From NCBI GenBank assembly GCA_958450865.1, contig CAUDNY010000002.1:248001-312000 (forward strand): a stretch of DNA of 64,000 nucleotides. Direction: 5' to 3'. This stretch comes from an uncultured Collinsella sp. (lineage in GTDB: Bacteria; Actinomycetota; Coriobacteriia; Coriobacteriales; Coriobacteriaceae). Numbering within the stretch: the stretch's first letter is position 1; each line of letters starts with the position of its first letter. The position numbers and the translations under genes are program-made. Shown here piece after piece: positions 27,041-34,658 of this stretch. The notes beneath the pieces were generated by a model. The model searched no databases. It saw only the letters and a list, made by a program, of their open reading frames with translations, and had not been told where the DNA came from.

Positions 27041-27559
27041 TTACGCCTCGTTTTCGATGGTGGCGCGGGCACGCTCGGCAGTCAGTTCTGCCAGGCGCTC
27101 CTCGTCCACCAGGGTGAGGCCCTTGGTCGGGCACGCCTCGGCACACGCCGGACCGCCGGGACGGTCCACGCACAGGTCGCACTTGAGCACGAAGCTCTTG
27201 GTCTGCGAACCCACGCGCACGTCGCCCATCAAGACGGGGACCTGCGTGGTCGCCACGCTCACGGCGCCAAAGGGGCATGCCATGACGCAGCTCTTGCAGC
27301 CGATGCAGTTGTCCTCGTTGACGCCGATGCGATGGTTCTTTGGATCAAAGAACAAGGCGCCCGTAGGACAAGCCTTGGCGCACGGGGCATCCTCGCAGTG
27401 ATGGCAAGCCACCGGTGCGGAGATCTCGTACGTACGCGTCACGCGCAGGCGCGGCGCGGCGATGTTGCCGGGAATATCGTGTGCCTCGATGCACGCCGCC
27501 ATACAGGTTTGGCATCCAATGCAGCGTGAAGAATCAGCCACGACTCGTTTATTGCCCAT
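27041..27559 (-). CDS. 4Fe-4S ferredoxin-type electron carrier (HycB/HydN family)
   Basis: This 172-residue protein has four cysteine clusters, CIGCQTCMAAC near residue 13, CHHCEDAPCAKACP near 52, CIGCKSCVMACP near 83 and CDLCVDRPGGPACAEACP near 115, giving up to four 4Fe-4S clusters. It is a paralogue of HyfA and, placed directly upstream of fdhF, probably serves as an electron-transfer partner of FdhF (HydN-like). The start ATG 27559 was chosen for the AGGAGGGAGTG site; the open frame to 27667 has none. It is the first gene of the formate hydrogenlyase block. The upstream minus-strand region (27560-27720) contains TATATT/TATATC elements, but I cannot fix a promoter. Confidence 0.88.
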   Translation of the reverse strand: MGNKRVVADSSRCIGCQTCMAACIEAHDIPGNIAAPRLRVTRTYEISAPVACHHCEDAPCAKACPTGALFFDPKNHRIGVNEDNCIGCKSCVMACPFGAVSVATTQVPVLMGDVRVGSQTKSFVLKCDLCVDRPGGPACAEACPTKGLTLVDEERLAELTAERARATIENEA

Positions 27560-27737
27560 GTTGTTCACTCCCTCCTGAATCCCATGCCGGAGAGACCCTG
27601 TCGACGTTGCTCCAAGCCGCCCGTGGCCTGGCATCGGCATATCGAATGCATGCGGCGAAACAGGCACTTCGATAGAATTCCTCCAACGATATACAGGTTA
27701 AATATACGCAGTTGCAGGTGGCAAACTTGAGCATAGG

Positions 27738-27767
27738 CCCTGCAATACGAGTGTATTGCAGGGGTTT
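27738..27767 (+). terminator. Perfect hairpin with short T-tract upstream of the toxin-antitoxin pair
   Basis: CCCTGCAATAC (27738-27748) and GTATTGCAGGG (27753-27763) form an 11-bp stem with a GAGT loop, followed on the plus strand by GTTTT. It lies in the 430-base gap between the two divergent units and could insulate them. The rest of the gap is AT-rich without a supported gene. Confidence 0.5.
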
Positions 27768-27892
27768 TGGCAGGTTGGAATTATTCTCTAGAAGCTATAA
27801 AGGTGAGTGTATTACATGCGTACACCTCAGAGATTTTTACGCACTCTCATTTTGGATGTACTACGCTTGTATTCAAGTTTATGGTTATTTAC

Positions 27893-27944
27893 TTGAGCGA
27901 AATAAAGTAATCGTTATAAGATGCTCAGGTATCGGCATATGCCG
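27893..27944 (+). promoter_or_regulatory. Promoter and candidate autoregulatory operator of the toxin-antitoxin operon
   Basis: TTGAGC (27893-27898) and TATAAG (27915-27920) are spaced 16 bases. Just downstream, CGGCATATGCCG (27933-27944) is a perfect 12-base palindrome, well placed for binding by the RelB-like antitoxin. Operator function is inferred. Confidence 0.6.
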
Positions 27945-27986
27945 CATTTGACCGACTCTATTGCACGCTCATTAAGGGGGCCAGTG

Positions 27987-28310
27987 ATGTCATCGACTCA
28001 AAAACGAGCCATCCTGCAGGTGCGCATTCGCGAGGAAGACAAGCAGCATGCCGAGCATCTCTACGACGCCATGGGCACATCGCTTGCCGAGGCCGTCCGT
28101 CTTTTTGTCGCGCAGAGCATTTTGATGCGCAAGCTTCCCTTTCAGCCGGTCGCCGTGCGCTCAAAGGACGGCACCGCCGCCTATGGATCGCTCAAAGCAT
28201 ATGGAGACCCCAATCGCCGCTCCGAGGAGCGCAATGCCTGGATTGAGTACCTTGCTACAGAAAGCGACGATTCGATTTTGGGTCCCGAGGAAGTAGATAT
28301 CCATGAGTAG
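27987..28310 (+). CDS. RelB/DinJ-family antitoxin
   Basis: This 107-residue protein begins with a ribbon-helix-helix-like segment (AILQVRIREEDKQHAEHLYDA) followed by MGTSLAEAVRLFVAQSI, the usual RelB/DinJ arrangement, with MRKLPFQ typical of the end of the DNA-binding domain. The C-terminal acidic part would wrap the toxin. The start was placed at ATG 27987 after TTAAGGGGG; the upstream frame covers the operator. It overlaps the PIN gene by eight bases, as expected for a type II toxin-antitoxin operon. RelB antitoxins usually pair with RelE/YafQ toxins, so pairing with a PIN nuclease is less common. Confidence 0.8.
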   Translation: MSSTQKRAILQVRIREEDKQHAEHLYDAMGTSLAEAVRLFVAQSILMRKLPFQPVAVRSKDGTAAYGSLKAYGDPNRRSEERNAWIEYLATESDDSILGPEEVDIHE

Positions 28311-28779
28311 CACCATCATCGACGAGACCGTCATCCTACGCTACCTGCTTGACGACGACGAAGTTCTGTCACCGCGCGCCGCCAAGGTCATCGCCACACG
28401 CACTGCTCGCGTCTACCCCGAAATCATCACGCGCGTCGTGGTCACGCTGCGCGACGTCTATAAGGTTCCCCGCGTTGATATTGCCGCGGCCATGAAAAGG
28501 CTGCTCGATGACGTCATGGTCGACGAGCCCACCGTTATCGCCCTTGCTGTCAAACTGTTCGGCAAGACCCATATGGACTTTACCGACTGTCTGCTTGCCG
28601 CCCGTACCGCCATCTATAACGACGACGTCGTGAGCTTTGGCAAGCCCATCATCCAAGGCATGATCGATTACCGCCGCAAGCGCCAAACCGCCGCCGACGC
28701 CCGCGACCGCGCCGCCGAATCCCGCAGCCGCAGCACCGACTCCACCATCGACAAACTCCGCCACCAATCCCGCAGCTAA
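28303..28779 (+). CDS. PIN-domain toxin (putative ribonuclease)
   Basis: The 158-residue protein has the PIN pattern: an early acidic residue in IIDETVILRYLLDDD (residues 5-19), a central Glu/Asp region, and DFTDCLLAARTAI near residue 90. The usual final motif FDKDF is replaced by VVSFGKPI, so the fourth acidic residue may be missing or shifted. A 30-residue charged tail rich in Arg/Ser follows. Such proteins cleave RNA when freed from their antitoxin. It is translated from an overlapping start in the antitoxin gene. Confidence 0.75.
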   Translation: MSSTIIDETVILRYLLDDDEVLSPRAAKVIATRTARVYPEIITRVVVTLRDVYKVPRVDIAAAMKRLLDDVMVDEPTVIALAVKLFGKTHMDFTDCLLAARTAIYNDDVVSFGKPIIQGMIDYRRKRQTAADARDRAAESRSRSTDSTIDKLRHQSRS

Positions 28780-28793
28780 CCCCCATCCCCTTC

Positions 28794-28864
28794 TAAGTTG
28801 CGGTGAAATAGTTCCTGGATTTAGGCTTATTCGAGCTTTTCAGAAACTATTTAACCGCACCTTA
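28794..28864. repeat. Imperfect palindrome of the GCGGTGAAATAG family
   Basis: TAAGTTGCGGTGAAATAGTT (from 28794) is mirrored by AACTATTTAACCGCACCTTA (ending 28864) with a few mismatches. The arm sequence is nearly the same as that of the perfect palindrome at 45788-45858, so this is a second copy of the same dispersed element. It follows the toxin gene. Confidence 0.75.
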
Positions 28865-28910
28865 GCTAGGGCGCGGGGCGGCATCGATTCCCGTAACCCC
28901 GTACACTTAC

Positions 28911-28946
28911 GAAAATGGCTCTGGTCCCAAAAGGAACCAGAGCCAT
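28911..28946 (-). terminator. Terminator of the tRNA-Pro/tRNA-Gly transcript
   Basis: ATGGCTCTGGT (28915-28925) and ACCAGAGCCAT (28936-28946) form a perfect 11-bp stem; the minus strand then reads TTTTC. It lies 12 bases after the tRNA-Gly 3' end. Confidence 0.85.
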
Positions 28947-28958
28947 TCATCTATCCTA

Positions 28959-29032
28959 TGGAGCGGGCGACGGGAATCGAACCCGCGTCATCAGCTTGGA
29001 AGGCTGGGGTTCTACCATTGAACTACGCCCGC
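28959..29032 (-). tRNA. tRNA-Gly (anticodon UCC)
   Basis: The minus strand shows a 7-bp acceptor stem GCGGGCG/CGCCCGC, anticodon loop CTTCCAA giving UCC, TTCGATT T-loop, discriminator U and an encoded CCA. Length is 74 with CCA. It is co-transcribed with the adjacent tRNA-Pro, six bases apart. Confidence 0.95.
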
Positions 29033-29038
29033 AAGATA

Positions 29039-29115
29039 TGGTCGGGACGACAGGATTTGAACCTGCGACATCCTGCTCCCAAAGCAGGCGCGCTACCAAA
29101 CTGCGCCACGTCCCG
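29039..29115 (-). tRNA. tRNA-Pro (anticodon UGG)
   Basis: The minus strand shows acceptor stem CGGGACG/CGTCCCG, anticodon loop with TGG between GCAGG/CCTGC-type arms, a TTCAAAT T-loop and an encoded CCA. Length is 77. It is the first gene of a two-tRNA unit with its own promoter and terminator. Confidence 0.95.
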
Positions 29116-29166
29116 AAGGTGTTGAGCAGCTAAGGTCTAAACCTTGCGTGTCCCAAAGCGAAGGAA

Positions 29167-29195
29167 ATTATAGGGGAGACTCCCCGCCTGTGCAA
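29167..29195 (-). promoter_or_regulatory. Sigma-70-type promoter of the tRNA operon
   Basis: On the minus strand TTGCAC (29195-29190) and a consensus TATAAT (29172-29167) are separated by exactly 17 bases, upstream of tRNA-Pro. It is the clearest promoter in the window. Confidence 0.85.
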
Positions 29196-29206
29196 GCGCA
29201 GAAACC

Positions 29207-30565
29207 CTAGCTCCTCGAATGTGCGACAAAACGACTATGGAGCAGGCCGATCACAAATGCCACCACGGCAACCGGCGCCCACGCGGCACCGATATCCGCC
29301 AACGGCAGCGCATCAAACGGCAGCCACGTGCCCCCAAAGAACGCATCGCGGACCGAGGTGATCACGCTCTGCACGGCAACCACACCGCCAACCCAGACCC
29401 ACACCTGCGGATGAGCGTCGCAAAAGCCGTGTACCAAACCCATGAGAACCAGCACGATGGCGACGGGATACAAGGCGTTAAGCATGGGCACCGAGAACAT
29501 AAGGATCACATCGAGGCCCACGTTGGAGAGCACGCACGAAAACGCCGCGAACACAAAGGCAAGGATCGCGAAGGGGCGGCGCATGGCCCCCTCGGAAGCC
29601 TCCGCTCCCCCTTCAACTACGTACGTCTCACAGAAATAGCGCGAGCAGCAGCTAATAAGACCGACGCACACGTTCATGCAGGCGAGGAAAAAGATCGCGA
29701 AGACCACGACCGTGCCAGCAAGCCCAAAATGCATGGAGGCCGAACGAGCGAGGATGGCAGCGCCGTTGGTGGCATCGGGCATAACCGTGCCGAGTTGCAT
29801 TCCGGCAAGCGCCAGGCCGCAGTAGATGATGGCCATGAGCACGCCGGCGATCACACCCGAACGCGAGATCTCGAAGGCCACGCGCCTATCGTCGGTAACG
29901 CCCAACTCGTGGATGGTCTCGGCGATGATGATGCCGAAGGCGAGCGACGCGAGCAGGTCCATGGTCTGATAGCCAGTCAAAAAGCCCTGCACGGCGGCGC
30001 CTGCATCGTAGGGAGCCTGAGGCGCGGCAGCCGGTCCCAGCGGCGAGACCACGGCGGCACCCACGACCAACACGATGAGCGCAATGAGCGCGGGGCCCGT
30101 AATGCGGCCGAGCACGCGCGTGATGACACCCGGGCGCAGCGTGAGAGCAAACGCGACGACAAAGAAGCCAACGGCAAACACCAGACGAGCCGTGCCAAGC
30201 GAAACGCCCTCGGGCAGCAGCGGCACCAGCATCTCGAAGGCCGTGGAGCTCGTACGCGGAATGGCCAGGCACGGGCCGATGGCCAGATACACCGCCGCAA
30301 CAAAGAACTCACCGAACTTGGGGTGCACGCGGCCGGCAAGCTCGCGCGCCGTTCCGGCAAGCGCCACGGCGATAAAGCCCATGACGGGCAGGCCGATGGC
30401 GGCGATGAGAAAGCCGAGCATGGCGACCGGCGTGGCTGAACCTGCTTGCAGCGCCAGCAGCGGCGGAATGATAAGGTTGCCGGCGCCAAAGAGCATCGAG
30501 AACAGGGCGATGCCGACGGTAACGACATGGTCGGAGCGCAGACCACGCGAGGCGGATGAGGCCAT
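29207..30565 (-). CDS. brnQ: Branched-chain amino acid carrier, BrnQ family
   Basis: A 452-residue membrane protein of the LIVCS family, which takes up leucine, isoleucine and valine by sodium or proton symport. About 12 hydrophobic helices are visible, beginning with the family-typical SMLFGAGNLIIPPLLALQAG near residue 25 and GFLTGYQTMDLLASLAFG near 195. The start was set at ATG 30565 behind AAAGG. It is the last gene of the selD direction but is separated from the desulfurase-like gene by a terminator, so it may be expressed separately; I see no functional link to selenium. Confidence 0.9.
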   Translation of the reverse strand: MASSASRGLRSDHVVTVGIALFSMLFGAGNLIIPPLLALQAGSATPVAMLGFLIAAIGLPVMGFIAVALAGTARELAGRVHPKFGEFFVAAVYLAIGPCLAIPRTSSTAFEMLVPLLPEGVSLGTARLVFAVGFFVVAFALTLRPGVITRVLGRITGPALIALIVLVVGAAVVSPLGPAAAPQAPYDAGAAVQGFLTGYQTMDLLASLAFGIIIAETIHELGVTDDRRVAFEISRSGVIAGVLMAIIYCGLALAGMQLGTVMPDATNGAAILARSASMHFGLAGTVVVFAIFFLACMNVCVGLISCCSRYFCETYVVEGGAEASEGAMRRPFAILAFVFAAFSCVLSNVGLDVILMFSVPMLNALYPVAIVLVLMGLVHGFCDAHPQVWVWVGGVVAVQSVITSVRDAFFGGTWLPFDALPLADIGAAWAPVAVVAFVIGLLHSRFVAHSRS

Positions 30566-30587
30566 AGACACACCTTTCGGGTCGAAA

Positions 30588-30619
30588 CAAAAACGGGACG
30601 GGCAAAAGACCCGTCCCGC
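30588..30619 (-). terminator. Rho-independent terminator after the cysteine-desulfurase-like gene
   Basis: CGGGACGGG and CCCGTCCCG (30594-30602 and 30611-30619) form a perfect stem; the minus strand then has TTTTTG. It ends the dehydratase-like/selD operon before brnQ. Confidence 0.88.
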
Positions 30620-30632
30620 AAGTATATACGCT

Positions 30633-31772
30633 CTAGCAGGCTAAATCGCGCAAAGCGTCAATCGCGGTGTCGACTTCCTCGTCCGTGTTGAAATACCCAA
30701 ACGAGAAGCGAACGACACCCTGACGCTCGGTCCCCAGCGCACGGTGCATGAGCGGGGCGCAATGGGCGCCGGGGCGCGTCGCAATCCCCCACCCTTGCAT
30801 GAGTGCATCCGAGATCTCGGCAGAGTCGATATCGCCCACGTTGAGCGAGACGATCGCCGAGCGCGTCGGTTGGCCAAAGGCACCATAGAGCTTAATCCCC
30901 GGAATCTCGCGCACACCGGCAAGGAAGCGATCCGCCAGTGCTCGCTCGTGTGCCGCAATCGCCTCGACCCCGCCTTGCGCCTCGATAAAGTCGAGACCTG
31001 CGGAAAGGCCCGCGATGCCGTGACCGTTGAGCGTACCCGCCTCAAGGCGCGTGGGCCACTCAAGCGGCTGCAGCGCATCGAAGCTGTGCACGCCCGTGCC
31101 GCCCATGGCCCACGGAGCCACGTCAATGCCCTCCGCCACGGCCAGGCCGCCGGTGCCTTGAGGTCCCATGAGCCCCTTATGGCCGGTAAAGCACACAATG
31201 TCGAGCCCCATGGCCTGCATATCGATATGCATCGCGCCGGCAGACTGCGAGGCGTCGACGATCACCAGCGCGCCGGCCGCATGGGCCATGGCAGCCACGC
31301 GTGCAATGTCAACCGAGTTGCCGGTCACATTGGAGGCGCGCGTCACCACTACGGCACGCGTGTCAGGCGTGACCAGCTGCTCGAGCTCGTCGTAGTCGAG
31401 CACGCCGTTCGCGTCACAGCCCGCATGCTCAACAGTCACGCCCTGCTCTGCCGCCAGGCGGTTGAGCGGACGCAGCACGGAGTTGTGCTCGAGCACCGTC
31501 GTGACCACACGGTCGCCGGGGCGCACCACGCCATTGATGACGGTGTTGAGCGCCGCGGTGGAGTTGGGCGTAAAACAGACATGGTCAGCACGCGGGCAGC
31601 CCAGCAAACGCGCAAGCTTGGCGCGGCAGCCGTGGATGGTACGCGCCGCGTCGAGGGCACCCGAGGTGGCACCGCGCCCGGCATTGCCGAGCGAGCGCAT
31701 CGCCTGCGTCACGGCATCGATGACCGTCTGCGGCTTGTGTATGGTCGTCGCCGCGTTATCCAGGTAGATCAT
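30633..31772 (-). CDS. Cysteine desulfurase-like PLP enzyme of the selD operon
   Basis: A class-V aminotransferase fold protein of 379 residues. It starts MIYLDNAATTIHKPQTV and has the PLP lysine in CFTGHKGLMGPQGTGG near residue 195, with the GTLNGHGIAGLSAGLDF segment after it. Such proteins remove S or Se from cysteine or selenocysteine; beside selD and yedF this type is taken to supply selenium to selenophosphate synthetase. An active-site cysteine is present in PGAHCAPLMHRALG near residue 340. The start ATG overlaps the stop of the DUF3343 gene (ATGA), with a GGGAGGT site, so it is translationally coupled to it. The preference for Se over S is inferred from context. Confidence 0.82.
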   Translation of the reverse strand: MIYLDNAATTIHKPQTVIDAVTQAMRSLGNAGRGATSGALDAARTIHGCRAKLARLLGCPRADHVCFTPNSTAALNTVINGVVRPGDRVVTTVLEHNSVLRPLNRLAAEQGVTVEHAGCDANGVLDYDELEQLVTPDTRAVVVTRASNVTGNSVDIARVAAMAHAAGALVIVDASQSAGAMHIDMQAMGLDIVCFTGHKGLMGPQGTGGLAVAEGIDVAPWAMGGTGVHSFDALQPLEWPTRLEAGTLNGHGIAGLSAGLDFIEAQGGVEAIAAHERALADRFLAGVREIPGIKLYGAFGQPTRSAIVSLNVGDIDSAEISDALMQGWGIATRPGAHCAPLMHRALGTERQGVVRFSFGYFNTDEEVDTAIDALRDLAC

Positions 31773-32020
31773 CGCACGACCTCCCACATATCAATCACGG
31801 TATAGCCCTCGGTGGGAACGCCCGCCGCGGCGAGTTCGCCGCGCAGCAGTTCCTCATCGGCAGGCAACGCCTTCCACGCCAGACCACAGCCGGCAGCGAC
31901 CTCCCCGGGCACGGGAATCGTTCGCCCGGGAAGGCCGCGCTCGATGCACAGGGACTCGCAACCCATGGCGGCCGCCGTGGTGGGAAACGTGATGACAAGC
32001 GCCGGGCGCTTCTCCCTCAT
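31769..32020 (-). CDS. DUF3343 protein of the selD operon
   Basis: A small protein of 83 residues consisting almost entirely of a DUF3343 domain: ALVITFPTTAAAMGCESLC at the start, then IPVPGEVAAGCGLAWKALP, the family's hallmark (here with one cysteine in GCGLAW instead of two in GCGLCW). Members cluster with yedF, selD and desulfurase-like genes and may bind or transfer persulfide/selenide; this is not demonstrated. It lies 19 bases after yedF and overlaps the desulfurase-like gene. The start was set at ATG 32020 with GGAG upstream. Confidence 0.78.
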   Translation of the reverse strand: MREKRPALVITFPTTAAAMGCESLCIERGLPGRTIPVPGEVAAGCGLAWKALPADEELLRGELAAAGVPTEGYTVIDMWEVVR

Positions 32021-32039
32021 GACAACTCCAACCAACACG

Positions 32040-32666
32040 CTACGGGCGCACGACGCGCACGGCCTGCTCCATCTTCTCCACGATCACGTACATGTTGGTG
32101 ACCTCGCCCACCGCAAGCTGGTCCTTAATGCCATAGTGGTCCAGGCAGGTACCACAGGTGAGAATCTCGACACCCTGCTCGGCCAGGCCCTTCAGGTCGT
32201 CGAGCACCGGAGAGCCCTCGACGGTGAGCTTGGCACCGCCGTTGTAGAACAGCATAGTCGCGGGCAGCTCCTCCTGCTGCGTCACGGCAAAGATGAAGGC
32301 CTTCATGAGCTTGTGGCCCAGCTCGTCGTCGCCACGGCCCATGCAGTCGGTGTAGACGGAAATGACGAGCTTGCCCTTGCCGGCGCTGGCATCACAGAAG
32401 GCAGCGCCATCCTGCTCGGGATCGGCCACGGCAACGGCGCCAGAGGTCGCCACGGTCACGTGCCACTCGGCGTCAGAAACCTTCTCGACTGAGGCCGTGC
32501 AGCCCTTCTCCTGCGCCATCTTGGAGATGTTCTTGACGGCGGTCTCGTTGTCGACCGAGGTCACGACGGCGCCCTCGCCATCGAGCTGCTTGAGGGCCTT
32601 GAGCGTCTTGACGACGGGCAGCGGGCAGGCATCGCCCATGGCATTGACTTCAATCTTGGTAGACAT
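32040..32666 (-). CDS. yedF: Selenium metabolism protein YedF (TusA-DsrE fusion)
   Basis: The 208-residue protein has a TusA/SirA-like N-terminal domain, with the conserved MGDACPLPVVKTLKAL segment and its catalytic-type cysteine near residue 12, and a DsrE-like C-terminal domain (from about residue 95) containing VEILTCGTCLDHYGI. This architecture is the selenium-associated YedF family, found with selD, and probably carries Se or S as a persulfide-like group. The start is ATG 32666 behind GAAAGGA. It lies 57 bases downstream of selD in the same direction. Confidence 0.88.
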   Translation of the reverse strand: MSTKIEVNAMGDACPLPVVKTLKALKQLDGEGAVVTSVDNETAVKNISKMAQEKGCTASVEKVSDAEWHVTVATSGAVAVADPEQDGAAFCDASAGKGKLVISVYTDCMGRGDDELGHKLMKAFIFAVTQQEELPATMLFYNGGAKLTVEGSPVLDDLKGLAEQGVEILTCGTCLDHYGIKDQLAVGEVTNMYVIVEKMEQAVRVVRP

Positions 32667-32723
32667 AGCTTTTCCTTTCGAATAAATCGTTTTAGAACGG
32701 TACATAGCTCAATAAACGTGTCG

Positions 32724-33773
32724 TTAACGGGCAACGTGGACGGCAGGGCCGCCTGGCACCGGCTCGCACACGCGACCGACGACGGCGGCGATACGTCCCT
32801 CAGCATGCAGACGACGCGCAAGCTCATCCACATCCGCCGCGGGCGCCGCAATAAGCAAACCGCCCGAAGTCTGCGGATCGTACAGTGCATCCAACATGCC
32901 CAGCTCCAAGTCTTCGTCGGCAGCCACACGCGGGCCAAAGAAGTCTTGGTTGCGGTAGGAGCCCGCGGGGATAATGCCCAGACGCGCCATATCGAGCACC
33001 TGGTCAAAGAGCGGCACCGCCCCCGACGCAAGTTCAATCTGCACGCCCGAGCCCTCGGCCATCTCGCACGCATGCCCGATCAGGCCAAAGCCCGTAATGT
33101 CGGTGCAGCCGTGAAGCTCGAGTCCCTCGGCCAGACGAATCGGCGCCTCGTTGAGGGTGCGCATCGAGTCAAACATCGGGCTAGCCTCGTCCTGCTCGAT
33201 AAGCTCGCCCTTAATGGCCGTGGTGATGATGCCCGAGCCGATCGCCTTGGTCAGCAGCAGAACATCGCCCACGTGCGCGCCGCTGTTGGCGAGCATACGG
33301 TCGAGTGGCACAAAGCCGCTCACGGACAGACCGTACTTGGGCTCGTCGTCGTTGATGGTGTGGCCGCCCGCGATGGAGCAACCCGCCTCGACGCACTTGT
33401 CGGCGCCGCCCGCCAGAATCTGGCCGGCAACCTCAACGCCCAGGCAGCTCGGAATGCACAGCAGGTTCATGGCATGGCTCGGCCGCCCGCCCATGGCGTA
33501 GATGTCCGACAGCGAGTTGGCCGCGGCGATCTGGCCAAAGAGGAACGGGTCGTCGACCATCGGTGGGAAGAAGTCGATGGACTGCACGAGTCCCAGGTTC
33601 TCCCCTACGCGGAAGACGCTCGCATCGTCGGAGGTATCGAACCCCACGAGCAAGTTGTCGTTATGCACATTGGGTAAATCGCCCAGGACCTGGGCGAGGG
33701 CTCCGGGGGCCAACTTAGCGGCTCAACCGCTCGCGGCAGTCATAGACGTAAGCTTAATCTGATCGTCAGCCAT
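32724..33773 (-). CDS. selD: Selenophosphate synthetase, itself a selenoprotein (UGA = Sec17)
   Basis: SelD makes selenophosphate from selenide and ATP for SelA. The true start is ATG 33773, behind GAGAGGAGGT, and the 17th codon is TGA (33725-33723) in the context AASG-U-AAKLAPG. Position 17 is the catalytic Cys/Sec position of E. coli SelD, so the UGA encodes Sec. With it the protein has 349 residues. Family segments seen: VGFDTSDDASVF near 48, VQSIDFFPPMVDDPFLFGQI near 70, and IAGGHTINDDEPKYG near 150. A frame search that treats UGA as stop would start at an internal codon and lose the catalytic loop. It is 70 bases after the activase gene. A hairpin after the UGA may be its SECIS. Confidence 0.95.
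33679..33725 (-). promoter_or_regulatory. Candidate SECIS element of selD
   Basis: After the UGA, TCGCCC (33697-33692) pairs perfectly with GGGCGA (33684-33679) around the loop AGGTCCT, which carries the GGU-containing apical motif. The stem starts 25 bases after the UGA, about 14 bases further than in fdhF, so the spacing is atypical. Confidence 0.65.
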
Positions 33774-33843
33774 CGATACCTCCTCTCATCGGTCAATCAT
33801 TTTCTCCCAGTATACGCATGAATGCGAGCCTACGGCGGATGCA

Positions 33844-34608
33844 TTAATTGAGCGCCTGTGCGCGAATCGCCGCGCCGATGGCACCGGCGAAGCGGGCCTG
33901 GGGCGAGGTGGTGACCGGCGACCCCAGCAGCGCCGCCAGCCGCTCCACAACGTAAGCGTTCTCGCACAAGCCTCCCGTCAGGTAGTACGGAGCACCCGTC
34001 GCCTGCCCGGCCATAGTGGCCACGCGCGAGACCACGCTGTCGATCACGCCACGCGCAATGTTCTCGCGCGGCTCACCGCGACCGATCAGGCTGATAACCT
34101 CGCTTTCGGCAAACACCGTGCACATGCTGCTGATCTTGGTGGGCTCGCCGGAACGCGCCAGGTCGGCCATCTGCTGCTGGGAAATGCCCAGGCGGTCGGC
34201 CATGATCTCCAAAAAGCGCCCCGTGCCGGCGGCGCACTTGTCGTTCATGGCAAACTTGGCCACGCGGCCACCCTTAAGTTGGATAACCTTGGTGTCCTGA
34301 CCGCCCACGTCAATCACCGTGCCGTGGTCGCCAAACAGGCGCACAGCACCGGTGCCGTGGCAGGTAATCTCGGTAACGACCTTGTGCGCATAGGGCACGG
34401 CGACACGACCATATCCGGTCGCGACCACGCGAACATCGTCGCCCGTCACGTCATAGCCGGCTGAAGCGAGTTCGCCGCGCAGGCGCTCGGCCGCATCAAC
34501 CGACGAATATCCCGTCGGTATGACGCAGGTCCACGCAATGGCGCCATCCGTGTCCACCACCGCAGCCTTCGCGGCCGTCGAACCGATGTCGATACCAATG
34601 CCAACCAC
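33844..34608 (-). CDS. ATP-dependent activase of the 2-hydroxyacyl-CoA dehydratase / double-cubane reductase family
   Basis: A BadF/HgdC-type ATPase of 254 residues that uses ATP hydrolysis to push one low-potential electron into a partner iron-sulfur protein. The ASKHA nucleotide-binding parts are present: GIDIGSTAAKAAVVD at residues 5-19 and VIDVGGQDTKVI near 99. The cysteines that hold the 4Fe-4S cluster between two subunits are in NDKCAAGTG near residue 124 and SSMCTVFAESEV near 163. The start is GTG 34608, six bases after AAGGAGGATG; the ATG in that region is out of frame. The partners are the two HgdB-like proteins encoded just upstream. The next gene, 70 bases on, is selD. Confidence 0.88.
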   Translation of the reverse strand: MVGIGIDIGSTAAKAAVVDTDGAIAWTCVIPTGYSSVDAAERLRGELASAGYDVTGDDVRVVATGYGRVAVPYAHKVVTEITCHGTGAVRLFGDHGTVIDVGGQDTKVIQLKGGRVAKFAMNDKCAAGTGRFLEIMADRLGISQQQMADLARSGEPTKISSMCTVFAESEVISLIGRGEPRENIARGVIDSVVSRVATMAGQATGAPYYLTGGLCENAYVVERLAALLGSPVTTSPQARFAGAIGAAIRAQALN

Positions 34609-34622
34609 GGCATCCTCCTTCT

Positions 34623-34653
34623 ATGCGGCAAAGCAGCTATCCCTTTGCCGCAT
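34623..34653 (-). other. Intercistronic hairpin between the dehydratase-like gene and the activase gene
   Basis: ATGCGGCAAAG (34623-34633) pairs perfectly with CTTTGCCGCAT (34643-34653). No U-tract follows on the minus strand, so an RNA-stability or translation-pacing role fits better than termination. Confidence 0.6.
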
Positions 34654-34658
34654 TTGTC

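Noticed and set aside
27560..27720. Sigma-54 (-24/-12) promoter before the formate hydrogenlyase block
   Set aside because: No TGGCAC-N5-TTGC pattern and no FhlA-like regulator in the window.
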